A DNA stretch of 64,000 nucleotides. It comes from Flavobacteriaceae bacterium. Its GTDB lineage: Bacteria > Bacteroidota > Bacteroidia > Flavobacteriales > Weeksellaceae. Location: NCBI GenBank assembly GCA_004359435.1, contig PTET01000001.1:314632-378631 (forward strand). Reading direction: 5' to 3'. Of the stretch, positions 55,484 to 64,000 are shown piece after piece (within the stretch, counting starts at the first letter, position 1; every line of letters begins with the position of its first letter). The notes beneath the pieces are model-generated. The model was not told the DNA's origin, did no database searches, and saw only the letters and a program-made list of their open reading frames with translations. A program made the translations under genes and the position numbers.

Positions 55484-56329
55484 TTAAACTTTCATCAGCA
55501 TAGAAAGGGCTTTGTGCAAAGTTTCTTTGAGGTCTTTTCTGTGACAGATGAAATCAATAAAACCTTTTTCCAGTAAAAACTCAGCGGTCTGAAAACCCTC
55601 GGGCAAATCTTTCCCGATGGTGTCTTTAATTACCCTCTGTCCTGCAAAACCAATCAGTGCGCCGGGTTCTGCAATAATTAAATCTCCCACCATGGCAAAG
55701 GAAGCGGTGATTCCACCAAAAGTTGGGTCTGTAAGAAGTGAGATATAGGGTAGTTTTGCCGATGAAAGCTGTGCCAGTTTGGCCTGAACTTTAGCCATTT
55801 GCATTAGGGATAAACCTGCTTCCATCATTCTAGCCCCTCCCGATTTTGAGATAATTAAAACCGGTTGTTTGTGGGTGATGGCATGGCTGATGGCACGTGA
55901 GATTTTTTCTCCTACCGCAGACCCCATCGATCCTCCAATAAAAGCGAAATCCATGGCGCAAACGGTAATTCCAAGTCCGTATATGCTTCCTGTAGCAGTT
56001 CTTACTGCTTCGTTTAATCCACTAGACTCTTGGGCTTCTTTGATTCTTTCCAGATAACCTTTGGTGTCTCTAAATGAAAGTGGATCTTTGGAAGTTAGTT
56101 GAGGATTGAGTTCCAAATAATTTTGATCGTCAAAAAGAATGTCAAAATATTCTTGGCTGCCAATGCGAACGTGGTAATCGTCTTCTGTAGAGACAAAAAG
56201 GTTTTCTTTGAGTTCTTCAGATTCGATGATTTTACCCGTTGGAGTTTTGTGCCAAAGCCCTTTTGGAGAATCTTTTTTATCCTCGGTTAGGGTTGTTATG
56301 TTCTTTTTTCTTCTTGTAAACCAACCCAT
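55484..56329 (-). CDS. accD: Acetyl-CoA carboxylase carboxyltransferase beta subunit
   Basis: This 281-residue protein has the crotonase-like AccD core, with [48 protein letters not shown] and [16 protein letters not shown]. The usual N-terminal zinc ribbon is changed: the KGLW segment is followed by HKTPTGKI and later by VSTEDDYH, so all four cysteines are replaced. It moves the carboxyl group from biotin to acetyl-CoA for fatty-acid synthesis. It follows fbaA by 3 bp and is in operon with it. Confidence 0.93.
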   Translation of the reverse strand: MGWFTRRKKNITTLTEDKKDSPKGLWHKTPTGKIIESEELKENLFVSTEDDYHVRIGSQEYFDILFDDQNYLELNPQLTSKDPLSFRDTKGYLERIKEAQESSGLNEAVRTATGSIYGLGITVCAMDFAFIGGSMGSAVGEKISRAISHAITHKQPVLIISKSGGARMMEAGLSLMQMAKVQAKLAQLSSAKLPYISLLTDPTFGGITASFAMVGDLIIAEPGALIGFAGQRVIKDTIGKDLPEGFQTAEFLLEKGFIDFICHRKDLKETLHKALSMLMKV

Positions 56330-56332
56330 AAA

Positions 56333-57403
56333 TTATCCTAATCTGTTTACATTGTTTAGGTCTTCAAAAGCTTTTTCTAGTCTGCTAACAAAGGTTTTTT
56401 CTCCTTCTCTTAGCCAAACCCTTGGGTCGTATTTCTTTTTGTTGGGTTTGTCTGCCCCTTCTGGATTTCCGATCTGTCCTTGCAAGTAATCTTTGTTGGT
56501 GTCAAAATAGTTTCTGATTCCTTCCATAAATGCATACTGGAGGTCTGTGTCTATGTTCATCTTGATGGCGCCATAACCGATGGCCTCTCTAATTTCTTCT
56601 ACACTAGATCCAGATCCACCATGAAAAACAAAATCTACGGGTTTTGGTCCTGTCCCTAATTTCTCTTGCACATATCTTTGAGAATTGTCTAAGATTTTAG
56701 GCGTTAGTTTTACGTTTCCAGGTTTATATACTCCGTGTACGTTTCCAAAAGCCGCCGCAATGGTAAAGTTCGGGCTTATCTTTGAGAGTTCACTAAAGGC
56801 ATAATAGACTTCTTCGGGTTGGGTGTAAAGTTTGTTGGAATCGATGTCTGTGTTGTCTACTCCGTCTTCTTCTCCACCGGTTACCCCAAGTTCTATTTCT
56901 AGATTCATCTCCACTTTGGCCATTCTTTCTAAATACTTTTTGCAAGTAGCGATATTTTCTTCGATGGGCTCTTCAGAAAGATCAATCATGTGGGTGCTAA
57001 AAAGGGTCTTTCCGTGTGTTTTGTAATGCTCTTCGTTGGCATCCATCAGCCCATCAATCCAAGGAAGAAGTTTTCTCGCGCAGTGATCGGTGTGTAAAAT
57101 TACAGTTGCCCCATAGGCTTCAGCCAATTGATGAACATGTTTGGCTCCAGCGATAGAGCCCATAATGGCAGCTTTTTCATTTTCGTTAGATAGTCCTTTC
57201 CCTGCGTTAAAAACACCTCCTCCATTGGAAAATTGAATAATTACCGGTGAATTCAATTTGGCAGCTGTTTCTAAAACGGCATTGATAGAATTCGATCCCA
57301 CAACATTTACCGCAGGAAGCGCGTACAAATTGTCTTTGGCGTGTTGAAAGATTTCTTTTACCAATTTGCCAGTGGCTACTCCAGGGGGAAAAAGTCTGCT
57401 CAT
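56333..57403 (-). CDS. fbaA: Fructose-bisphosphate aldolase, class II
   Basis: This 356-residue enzyme has the zinc site LHTDHCARK, the ELGVTGGEEDG segment, FGNVHGVYKPGNV and FHGGSGS, all typical of class IIA aldolase. It splits fructose-1,6-bisphosphate in glycolysis and forms it in gluconeogenesis. Its own promoter (TATATTTG) lies in the 42-bp gap after tamL; accD follows. Confidence 0.96.
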   Translation of the reverse strand: MSRLFPPGVATGKLVKEIFQHAKDNLYALPAVNVVGSNSINAVLETAAKLNSPVIIQFSNGGGVFNAGKGLSNENEKAAIMGSIAGAKHVHQLAEAYGATVILHTDHCARKLLPWIDGLMDANEEHYKTHGKTLFSTHMIDLSEEPIEENIATCKKYLERMAKVEMNLEIELGVTGGEEDGVDNTDIDSNKLYTQPEEVYYAFSELSKISPNFTIAAAFGNVHGVYKPGNVKLTPKILDNSQRYVQEKLGTGPKPVDFVFHGGSGSSVEEIREAIGYGAIKMNIDTDLQYAFMEGIRNYFDTNKDYLQGQIGNPEGADKPNKKKYDPRVWLREGEKTFVSRLEKAFEDLNNVNRLG

Positions 57404-57425
57404 GTCTTTGATATTTTAATTCTCA

Positions 57426-57433
57426 CAAATATA
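57426..57433 (-). promoter_or_regulatory. Promoter -7 element TATATTTG for fbaA-accD
   Basis: A perfect consensus match on the minus strand, 22 bp upstream of the fbaA ATG and just beyond the tamL stop. Confidence 0.55.
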
Positions 57434-57445
57434 AAGGTTTCTAAT

Positions 57446-60073
57446 TTAGAAAGGATAATTGATTCCGAAATTTACCATCACATCTTGGATGGGACGTATA
57501 TCTTTGATTACCCATCTTTGTCCAGGGTCAAAAATTGGATTGTAGGCTTTATAAGCGAAATCAAAACGTAGAAGTAAAAATGTGAGATCATATCGAAGAC
57601 CCGCTCCCACACCGACTCCAATGTTTTTGTAGAAATCTTTAGAGGTCAAACTAGATTCATCAACCAGTCCGTTCAGTTCCCAAATGTTTCCGGCATCTAT
57701 AAAAACTGCGCTATATAAATCATCGGTCAAGAAATTTCTAAGCTCCATGTTCAGGGTTAATTTCACGTTTCCAATTGAGAAATCTGAATAGTCACTTTTA
57801 GTTGCTCCAGGCCCCAGTGAGTAAGCCCTCCAGGCTCTGATGTCGTTGGCACCTCCTGCAAAATAGCTTCGGCTAAAAGGCAGTTGTTCGCTGTTGCCAA
57901 ATGGAACGGCGATACCAGCAAAACCTCTTAAGGCAAAGGCATTGTTGTATCCGAAATTCCATTTCTTTCTAAGGTCTACTTCGGCACGAATAAACTGGGC
58001 GTAGCGTATCCCAAAAAGAAGGTTGTGGTCTTTTTGTTCCAAAGGATCATACTCTTTTTCGTAGTCGATTAAGTTGTCCAAAAGACTCAAAGTAGATCCT
58101 GAAAACTCTACCAAAGCGCTCACCGAAAAAGGATGTAGATAAAGCAAATCTTTTTCTTGGTTGTACAAATAATGATAGCTGGTAGAGGCGATTAAGTTGT
58201 TTTGGGTGATGATGGATTTTCGCTCCAACATTTTCAGGTAGGTGAGGTAGTTTTGATTGTCCTGAAGAGTTAAGGGATATAAGATGTCATATTTGGCTAA
58301 AGCGGCAATGTCATCGTCGGTGAGTTCCCCTCTTTCATAGGCTTCTCCCGCACTAGGGTTGTAGGCAAAATATTCGTTGTAATGGGTGTTTTTAATGGTG
58401 TTGTCTGTGGTGAATATCGAATAGTATTTTTCTTGGTCTCTGTTGTTGTTGAGTTCTAGATTAAGCACCCGAAATGAGTGGGTAGATTTATCCGAAGGCT
58501 GAATTTCGTACCTGTATTGTCCTGTGGCATTGATGTTACTTAGACCAATGTTTTGTTGCATGTTTAGGTTAAAGCTAGCCATGGTTTTGGGGGTAAAATC
58601 TTTGGGAATACTTTCAAAACCGAGCATTCTAGGAAAGGTCATTTGGGCGTTTAATCCGAGTTGGTAGGCATTGAAAAAGTTGTTTTCGCTCTGGGAATCC
58701 GCAAGTTTTACCGTTCCAATGGTAGCACTGGTAGAAAGGTCTAAAATTTCACCTCCACCCAATGCGTTTTTTAAAGAATATCTAAGTCCAGGAGCAATCC
58801 CAAAATTCATGAAGGCAGAATAGGATCCTTCTAAGAAAGCTTCAAAACTGTGTTGTTTTTTTGGAACCAGCTCGATGGTTGCTCGAAGTAGGTTCTGATC
58901 TGTAGAAAGAGAATCCTCACTGGTATAAGGCGTGATTTCAAATTTCGAAAGGGTGTAATTTTTGTTGCTGTAAATGTTGTTTTTGGTTTTCACCACATTT
59001 TTTAGGTCGTATTTATCGCCCGGCCTAATTAGTACAAGGTCTGTGTAGGCTCTATTGGTGAACTGATTTCCTATATTGTCTGTTTCTTCTTGCTTTTCAA
59101 GGTTTTCTTCAATTTTATTTTGAACTTCCTTTGGTTTGTCTTTTTTGTAATTGTACAGTATGTACCCTTCGTTAAGCGATGGGTCTTCTGGTTTTTTATT
59201 TCTAAAACCTGCTTTGTGACCGTAAATGATAATCTCTTTAAAATAGTAGGGTTTGATTTCCCCTAAAGAATCTAGCGGATTTTTAGTGATTTTAAGGATC
59301 ACATCCAGTTTGTTTTTACCAGAGGTAGAATCCACCAAAAATCCAATTTGATTTTTGTCTGCATCAAAACCATAATATCCGTTTTCTTGGAAAAGATCGG
59401 CGATAAAGTCTCTTTCTTTCTCGAATTTATCCAAATCGAACCGCTGGGCAACACGAATTTTAGATCGATATAAGTTTGCGCTGTATAGACTGTCTAAATT
59501 AGGGTCGGCAATTTGGAAAGAATAAGAATTCAGAACAGAAGCAGGGCCGCTTTGAATGGTGTATATTTCTTTTACTTTTTTCTTGCCTACAGGTTTATGC
59601 GAAACAGAAACCTCTGGGGTAAAAAAACCTTTGGACTTATAAAATTTTTGCAAATTCTCCACTGAAATCCCGCTAAGGGTTGAGTCTAAAATGGAAGGCT
59701 CTTTTTTGTTTCGATAAAAAAATCTTCCCAAAGAATAAAATTTAGCTCTGGATGCTTTGGGTATATTGTATTGGTCTGATAAACTATCCAGTCTAAACAC
59801 TTTTCTTTTGCTTACAGGAAGTAAATAATAATCCCGAAAAGCTTCTTCGTATTTTTGGTCGTAAAGGTTGTAGCTCCAAACCCCAATGGGTAAAAAATTC
59901 AGTTCTTTTTGTTTGACATAATTTCTTAGCTGAGAGTTAGAAAAGACCTTTTCTCCTTTAAAAACTGTTTTGCTGATAATCCTTTTTCCTTCAGGCACTT
60001 TTGTGGTGGTACAGGAAATAAGTCCAAGCAAAACCGATAAAATTAATAGTATATTTGTCTTTTTAAAGAGCAT
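57446..60073 (-). CDS. tamL: BamA/TamA-family outer-membrane lipoprotein (TamL)
   Basis: This 875-residue protein has a lipobox (LGLISC, Cys21) followed by TTTKVPEGKRIISKT, as in Bacteroidota TamL. POTRA-like segments occupy the first 400 or so residues, and the C-terminal half is a 16-strand barrel of the Omp85 type, with FSRSYFAGGANDIRAWRAYS as the conserved barrel motif. TamL works with TamB in inserting outer-membrane proteins. The gene is divergent from trmH; its promoter box overlaps the trmH start codon. Confidence 0.88.
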   Translation of the reverse strand: MLFKKTNILLILSVLLGLISCTTTKVPEGKRIISKTVFKGEKVFSNSQLRNYVKQKELNFLPIGVWSYNLYDQKYEEAFRDYYLLPVSKRKVFRLDSLSDQYNIPKASRAKFYSLGRFFYRNKKEPSILDSTLSGISVENLQKFYKSKGFFTPEVSVSHKPVGKKKVKEIYTIQSGPASVLNSYSFQIADPNLDSLYSANLYRSKIRVAQRFDLDKFEKERDFIADLFQENGYYGFDADKNQIGFLVDSTSGKNKLDVILKITKNPLDSLGEIKPYYFKEIIIYGHKAGFRNKKPEDPSLNEGYILYNYKKDKPKEVQNKIEENLEKQEETDNIGNQFTNRAYTDLVLIRPGDKYDLKNVVKTKNNIYSNKNYTLSKFEITPYTSEDSLSTDQNLLRATIELVPKKQHSFEAFLEGSYSAFMNFGIAPGLRYSLKNALGGGEILDLSTSATIGTVKLADSQSENNFFNAYQLGLNAQMTFPRMLGFESIPKDFTPKTMASFNLNMQQNIGLSNINATGQYRYEIQPSDKSTHSFRVLNLELNNNRDQEKYYSIFTTDNTIKNTHYNEYFAYNPSAGEAYERGELTDDDIAALAKYDILYPLTLQDNQNYLTYLKMLERKSIITQNNLIASTSYHYLYNQEKDLLYLHPFSVSALVEFSGSTLSLLDNLIDYEKEYDPLEQKDHNLLFGIRYAQFIRAEVDLRKKWNFGYNNAFALRGFAGIAVPFGNSEQLPFSRSYFAGGANDIRAWRAYSLGPGATKSDYSDFSIGNVKLTLNMELRNFLTDDLYSAVFIDAGNIWELNGLVDESSLTSKDFYKNIGVGVGAGLRYDLTFLLLRFDFAYKAYNPIFDPGQRWVIKDIRPIQDVMVNFGINYPF
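60050..60057 (+). promoter_or_regulatory. Promoter -7 element TATATTTG for the SpoU methyltransferase gene
   Basis: A perfect consensus match on the plus strand inside the 5' end of tamL, 44 bp upstream of ATG 60102. Confidence 0.5.
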
Positions 60074-60094
60074 TTTCCAACATTAGGGATTAAG

Positions 60095-60102
60095 CAAATA
60101 TA
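60095..60102 (-). promoter_or_regulatory. Promoter -7 element TATATTTG for tamL
   Basis: A perfect consensus match on the minus strand, 21 bp upstream of the tamL ATG. It overlaps the ATG of the divergent gene by one base. Confidence 0.55.
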
Positions 60103-60851
60103 TGTTATCTAAAAATCAAACCAAACTCATCTCCAGTTTAAAGCAAAAAAAATATCGACAAAAACATGGTTTTTTTGTGGTAGAAGGAGAAAAGTCTGTG
60201 AAAGAGTTTGTGGAAAGTAGTCTAAAGTGTGTGCAAATTTTCTCCACTTTAAACTACCCTTGGCTTTCATCCACCAAAGAGGTACAATTTGTAACCCAAG
60301 AAGAAATGGCGCGTTTAAGCTTATTTTCTTCACCCAGTGAAATTTTGGCTTTGTTTGAAATCCCACAGAATAGCGATTTTATTCCTCAAGAAGATTCTTC
60401 ATTAATTCTTGCCTTAGACGGAATTTCTGATCCTGGAAACTTAGGCACCATCATCCGACTTTGCGATTGGTTTGGTATTTCAGAGATTTTATGTTCGCCC
60501 GATACAGTGGATTGCTATAATCCCAAAGTGGTGCAGGCTACCATGGGTTCTTTAACCCGTGTCAAGTTGCATTATTGCGATTTAGAACAAACTTTGCCAA
60601 AGTTAGATTTACCGGTTTTTGGCGCGATGCTTCAAGGAGAAAATTTGTATCAGTCTAGTCTCCCAAAACAGATGATTTTGCTTGTTGGAAACGAGGCCAA
60701 TGGTATAAGACCCAGTACCATTAAAACCATCAATACCAAGATTTCTATCCCTAGGTTCGGGAGCCAAAAACAGACAGAAAGTCTCAATGTAGCCATGGCT
60801 ACGGGTATAATTTTAGGGGAGTTTTTTGGTAGAAAAATTAGCCAAGATTAA
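60102..60851 (+). CDS. SpoU/TrmH-family RNA 2'-O-methyltransferase
   Basis: This 249-residue protein has an N-terminal RNA-binding part (RQKHGFFVVEGEKSVKEF) and the knotted SPOUT fold with LDGISDPGNLGTIIRLCDW, LLVGNEANGIRP and IPRFGSQKQTESLNVAMATG, motifs 1 to 3. It methylates a ribose in rRNA or tRNA. Divergent from tamL with a 28-bp spacer, and convergent with uvrC (6 bp between stops). Confidence 0.92.
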   Translation: MLSKNQTKLISSLKQKKYRQKHGFFVVEGEKSVKEFVESSLKCVQIFSTLNYPWLSSTKEVQFVTQEEMARLSLFSSPSEILALFEIPQNSDFIPQEDSSLILALDGISDPGNLGTIIRLCDWFGISEILCSPDTVDCYNPKVVQATMGSLTRVKLHYCDLEQTLPKLDLPVFGAMLQGENLYQSSLPKQMILLVGNEANGIRPSTIKTINTKISIPRFGSQKQTESLNVAMATGIILGEFFGRKISQD

Positions 60852-60857
60852 TCGGGG

Positions 60858-62663
60858 CTAGTTTTTGTTTTTTTCTTGAAGCAAAAGATGAAGTGCCTTT
60901 GCTTTGCTTTGTCCCAAAACATCTGCAAGTTCTTTTTCTGAAGCATTTCTTATGCCTTTGATAGACTTAAATTTGTCTAATAGTTTCTTTTTGCTCACAG
61001 GACCTATTCCGCTTAGGTGGTCTAACTCCGATTTTAGACTGTCTTTGCTTCTTTTGGCTCTGTGTTTGCTGATTCCGTATCTGTGGCTTTCATTTCGAAT
61101 GTGTTGAATCACCTTAAGGGTTTCGGATTTTTTGTCTAAATAAAGTGGGATGGGATCATCTGGAAAATAGATTTCTTCCAGTCTTTTGGCAATACCCAAA
61201 ATGGCGATTTTTCCTCTGAGGCCTAAGGCTTCTAAACTTTTTACCGCCGAGGACAATTGGCCTTTTCCGCCGTCTATCACAATGAGCTCTGGTAGGGGTG
61301 AATTCTCCTCTAGCATTCTTTTGTATCTGCGATAAATAACTTCTTCCATGGAGGCAAAGTCGTTGGGGCCTTCTACGGTTTTGATGTTAAATATCCGGTA
61401 TTCATTTTTTGAAGGTTTTCCATCTTTAAAAACCACGCAAGCACCCACAGGATTTGTGCCTTGAAGGTTAGAGTTATCAAATCCTTCGATGTGTCTGGGT
61501 TCTGCGCTAAGATGCAAAAGAGTTTTCATCTCTGCCATTATGCGGTTGGTATGTCTATCTGGATCTACAATTTTGATCTGTTTCAGCTGGTCTTGTCTGT
61601 AGAACTTGGCATTGCGTATCGAGAAGTCTACAAGGGCCTTTTTGTCGCCAATTTTAGGACAAACAAGCGCCAAGCCCGGAATTTTATAATCTACCTCGAA
61701 GGGTAAAAAGATTTCAGAAGAGGTAGAGTTAAATTTATTTCTCATCTCAACCAGTACCGAGAGCAAAATCTCTTCTTTGGGTTCTTCAATTTTGTTTTTG
61801 AGTTCAGAAGAATAAGACTGAACCACAGAACCATTTGCCACCACCAAGTAGTTGTAGTATATCAGATCGTCGTCAAAAACAAGTGTAAGTACATCTACAT
61901 TGCTGATGGATGGATTAACAATGGTAGATTTTGCCTTATGGGTTTTTAAAAGTTCGATTTTTTCTTTTAGGCTTTGTGCTTGTTCGAATTGTAAATTACT
62001 GGAGAAACGCAGCATTTTTTCTTGAAGAATTTCAAGTGATTGGCTATAGTTTCCTTTCAATAAACCAGAAATTGCCTCTACGTTTTGGTTGTAGTCTTCT
62101 AAATTTTGTAGGTTTTCACAAGGACCCAAACAGTTTTTTAGATGATATTCTAAGCAGCACTTATACTTGGCATTTTGAATGTTTTTTTCGCTTAGATCAA
62201 AGTTACAGTTTCTAAGGGGATAAATTTCTCCAATTAACTCCAATAAGCCTTTGGCCATTTTTACATTGGCATAAGGACCAAAATATTTGGAGCCATCTCT
62301 TGGGGTTTTTCGGGTTAGGAAAATTCTTGGAAATCTTTCATTTTTGATGCAAATAAAGGGGTAAGTCTTATCGTCTTTCAGCTGGATGTTGTATCTGGGC
62401 TGAAGGGTTTTGATCAGATTGTTTTCTAAAAGCAGGGCATCAAACTCGGTTTCTACCACAATGGTTTTTAATGAAACGATTTTTGACACCAAGGCTTTGG
62501 TTTTGCCAAGCTGCTCTTTGGCAAAATAAGAAGAAACCCTTTTTTTTAGGTTTTTGGCTTTGCCCACATACAAAATCTCTCCATTTTTGTCAAAAAATTG
62601 ATAGACACCTGGGTTTTGGGCAAGCGATTTTAGACTTAGAGAAAGTTCATTTGGGTTTTCCAA
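60858..62663 (-). CDS. uvrC: Excinuclease ABC subunit C
   Basis: This 601-residue protein has the GIY-YIG nuclease domain (NPGVYQFFDKNGEILYVGKAK), the UVR motif with LQFEQAQSLKEKIELL, the UvrC RNase-H-like endonuclease domain (IEGFDNSNLQGTNPVG and LIVIDGGKGQLSSA) and C-terminal helix-hairpin-helix motifs (HLSGIGPVSKKKLLDKF). It makes the two cuts of nucleotide-excision repair. The start is TTG at 62663, since no ATG is available in frame. It lies 17 bp after the TonB receptor gene. Confidence 0.97.
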   Translation of the reverse strand: MENPNELSLSLKSLAQNPGVYQFFDKNGEILYVGKAKNLKKRVSSYFAKEQLGKTKALVSKIVSLKTIVVETEFDALLLENNLIKTLQPRYNIQLKDDKTYPFICIKNERFPRIFLTRKTPRDGSKYFGPYANVKMAKGLLELIGEIYPLRNCNFDLSEKNIQNAKYKCCLEYHLKNCLGPCENLQNLEDYNQNVEAISGLLKGNYSQSLEILQEKMLRFSSNLQFEQAQSLKEKIELLKTHKAKSTIVNPSISNVDVLTLVFDDDLIYYNYLVVANGSVVQSYSSELKNKIEEPKEEILLSVLVEMRNKFNSTSSEIFLPFEVDYKIPGLALVCPKIGDKKALVDFSIRNAKFYRQDQLKQIKIVDPDRHTNRIMAEMKTLLHLSAEPRHIEGFDNSNLQGTNPVGACVVFKDGKPSKNEYRIFNIKTVEGPNDFASMEEVIYRRYKRMLEENSPLPELIVIDGGKGQLSSAVKSLEALGLRGKIAILGIAKRLEEIYFPDDPIPLYLDKKSETLKVIQHIRNESHRYGISKHRAKRSKDSLKSELDHLSGIGPVSKKKLLDKFKSIKGIRNASEKELADVLGQSKAKALHLLLQEKNKN

Positions 62664-62680
62664 TAGGTTGTGAGTTAGCT

Positions 62681-64000
62681 TTAGAGGGTTTTACCTTTGA
62701 GTTTTGCACTCAAATTTACATAATAAAACCTTCCGTTGCTAGGAGTTCCAAAAGTTTTGTAGTTAGAAAGATGATCGATAAAGCTTTGGTTAAACACATT
62801 GTTTACCCCAAGAGAAAGACGCATGCTTTTGTCTTTGAAAGGATTAAAGACCACTCCAGCATCTACCCACTGGTAAGATTCAGAAGGCGTTTCGAAATAC
62901 GAAACACGGTTTTGCTCAAATTTGTGGGTTGCCTGTACAAACACCTCTTCTAGACCCAGGACAGGTCCATCTAAAAACAGATAAGAAAGTGTTAGGTTGG
63001 CTCTGGTTTGTGGAATTAAAGCCAAGGCTTCTCCTTTGTCATTTTCTCCATATACCGTAGAAAAGGTAGATTCGACATGGATTCCATGTTCTTTGTGGGG
63101 ATGATAGTGGGCACTAATTTCGCCACCATAAAGGATTGCGTTTTCTTGGTTGTACTCAAAAACAGGCAGATCGTCTTCGGTTTCTCCAGTTGGTGTAAGG
63201 GCGATGTAATCTATAATTCTGTTTACAAAAGGATTTATAGTCAAGTTAAGGTGAGCAGTATCATAGCTCAAATTTAAGTCTAACTGGGTAGCATTCTCAC
63301 TGGTTAGATTTCTGTTTCCTTCTTCGAACCTATTGACAGAGTGGTGTCCTCCGTCCGATAGCAATTCTGCGCTGGTTGGAGCTCTAAATCCGCTTGAAAG
63401 ATTGATTTTTAAAAGTGCATTTTCAAAAGGTTTGGTGCTCATCCCAAGAGAATAACTCATCGTGTTAAAAGTTCTCGACAAAGCTTCTTGACTATGTATA
63501 TGATCTCCATGCACACTAAAGGACTCCTCTGTGTCGAGGCTTCTAGTATCGGTTCTGATTCCAGCCAAAAGGTCTAGGTTTTTGGCTTTATAATTGGCCA
63601 GAACAAACCCCCCTAAATCTTGGGTTTTGGCATTGGGAATTAAAGTTTCTTCTCCTTTATTCCAAAGAGATTGGTCTGCTCCTTGAACACCCGTTGTAAT
63701 ATCTAATTTGGGGCTGAATTTATAATTCCAATGAATTCTAAAGTTGTAGGTTTGCTGGTTCATGTTTAGGGCAGCACCCTCAAAATCTTCTTCGTATTCT
63801 TTTCGGATGTGGGTTTGGTAACCAAAGGTTGCCTCCAAAGTAGATCTGTTCCACTTGATTTGATTGTCGAAAGTAACTCTTTGGTCAGAGGTAGTTTGTT
63901 TGGGTAGATTTATGTTAAAGCTACGGTTGTTTGTGGCGCTTCCGTCTTCGGTTAGTGCAAAATCTTCTTCTAACATAGAAAGGGTAACAGAGGGCTTCCA
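62681..64000 (-). CDS. TonB-dependent outer-membrane receptor, C-terminal part
   Basis: About 440 residues of a beta-barrel are visible; the frame stays open to the right edge, so the plug domain and most N-terminal strands lie outside. Typical features are alternating polar and apolar strands, LKINLSSGFRAPTSAELLSDGGHH (conserved in haem and metal receptors), VDAGVVFNPFKDKSMRLSLGVNNVFNQ and a final strand. A histidine-rich stretch (SVHGDHIHSQE and HPHKEHGIHVE) hints at metal or haem transport. The substrate is not decided. uvrC follows 17 bp later on the same strand. Confidence 0.85.
   Translation of the reverse strand, partial: WKPSVTLSMLEEDFALTEDGSATNNRSFNINLPKQTTSDQRVTFDNQIKWNRSTLEATFGYQTHIRKEYEEDFEGAALNMNQQTYNFRIHWNYKFSPKLDITTGVQGADQSLWNKGEETLIPNAKTQDLGGFVLANYKAKNLDLLAGIRTDTRSLDTEESFSVHGDHIHSQEALSRTFNTMSYSLGMSTKPFENALLKINLSSGFRAPTSAELLSDGGHHSVNRFEEGNRNLTSENATQLDLNLSYDTAHLNLTINPFVNRIIDYIALTPTGETEDDLPVFEYNQENAILYGGEISAHYHPHKEHGIHVESTFSTVYGENDKGEALALIPQTRANLTLSYLFLDGPVLGLEEVFVQATHKFEQNRVSYFETPSESYQWVDAGVVFNPFKDKSMRLSLGVNNVFNQSFIDHLSNYKTFGTPSNGRFYYVNLSAKLKGKTL

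Overview
The window reads as chromosomal DNA of a Bacteroidota bacterium, most likely order Flavobacteriales. The evidence is AT-rich DNA, many perfect copies of the Bacteroidota -7 promoter element TAnnTTTG upstream of genes, lipoprotein signals with acidic residues after the Cys, an isolated atpD-atpC pair, a TamL-type outer-membrane lipoprotein, GH3 and DUF2797 next to ahcY, a nadA-nadB-nadC run, and short leaders with little Shine-Dalgarno sequence. I see no rRNA, tRNA, CRISPR, integrase or insertion sequence.

Layout. (1) 1-15354: surface-polysaccharide region, almost all on the minus strand. It holds an adenylate-forming ligase (cut by the edge), an acyl carrier protein, a PglD/NeuD-type acyltransferase, a formyltransferase-like protein, two DegT aminotransferase paralogues (one without the PLP lysine), a CapE/WbjB-type dehydratase, WecC, an APS-kinase/UDP-GlcNAc 2-epimerase fusion, a cytidylyltransferase-like protein, RfbB and RfbA. 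GH3, DUF2797, AhcY and a flippase follow. (2) 15423-22670: HAD phosphatase, a reduced astacin-like lipoprotein, a frameshifted membrane protein coupled to atpC, atpD, a GH29 fucosidase and RibF. (3) 22754-28610: AcnB with a textbook promoter, tandem terminators, a large Ca-binding-repeat lipoprotein, and about 450 bp of unexplained DNA. (4) 28611-45557: housekeeping genes (nadABC, PfkB kinase, coaX, ruvC, a eukaryote-type PyrE-PyrF fusion, manA, folE, cysS, purKE, an MFS carrier). (5) 45594-64000: lipoproteins, nth, bcp, recA, a TrpD2-like protein, a GMC oxidoreductase, fbaA-accD, tamL, a SpoU methyltransferase, uvrC and a TonB receptor cut by the right edge.

The sugar genes suggest a route. 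The CapE-like enzyme would make a UDP-4-keto-6-deoxy-HexNAc. The intact DegT enzyme would aminate it. The PglD-like enzyme would acylate the amine, possibly with an acyl group carried on the small ACP and loaded by the ligase. WecB/WecC would supply UDP-ManNAcA, and RfbA/RfbB dTDP-4-keto-6-deoxyglucose. The acyl-donor part is inference.

Three structural lesions stand out: the CysC::WecB junction, in which both enzymes are incomplete; a CysS and an enoyl-CoA hydratase facing each other with both 3' ends missing; and a one-base frameshift in a GC-rich palindrome. Each could be a real deletion or mutation, or an assembly or read error. Raw reads would decide.
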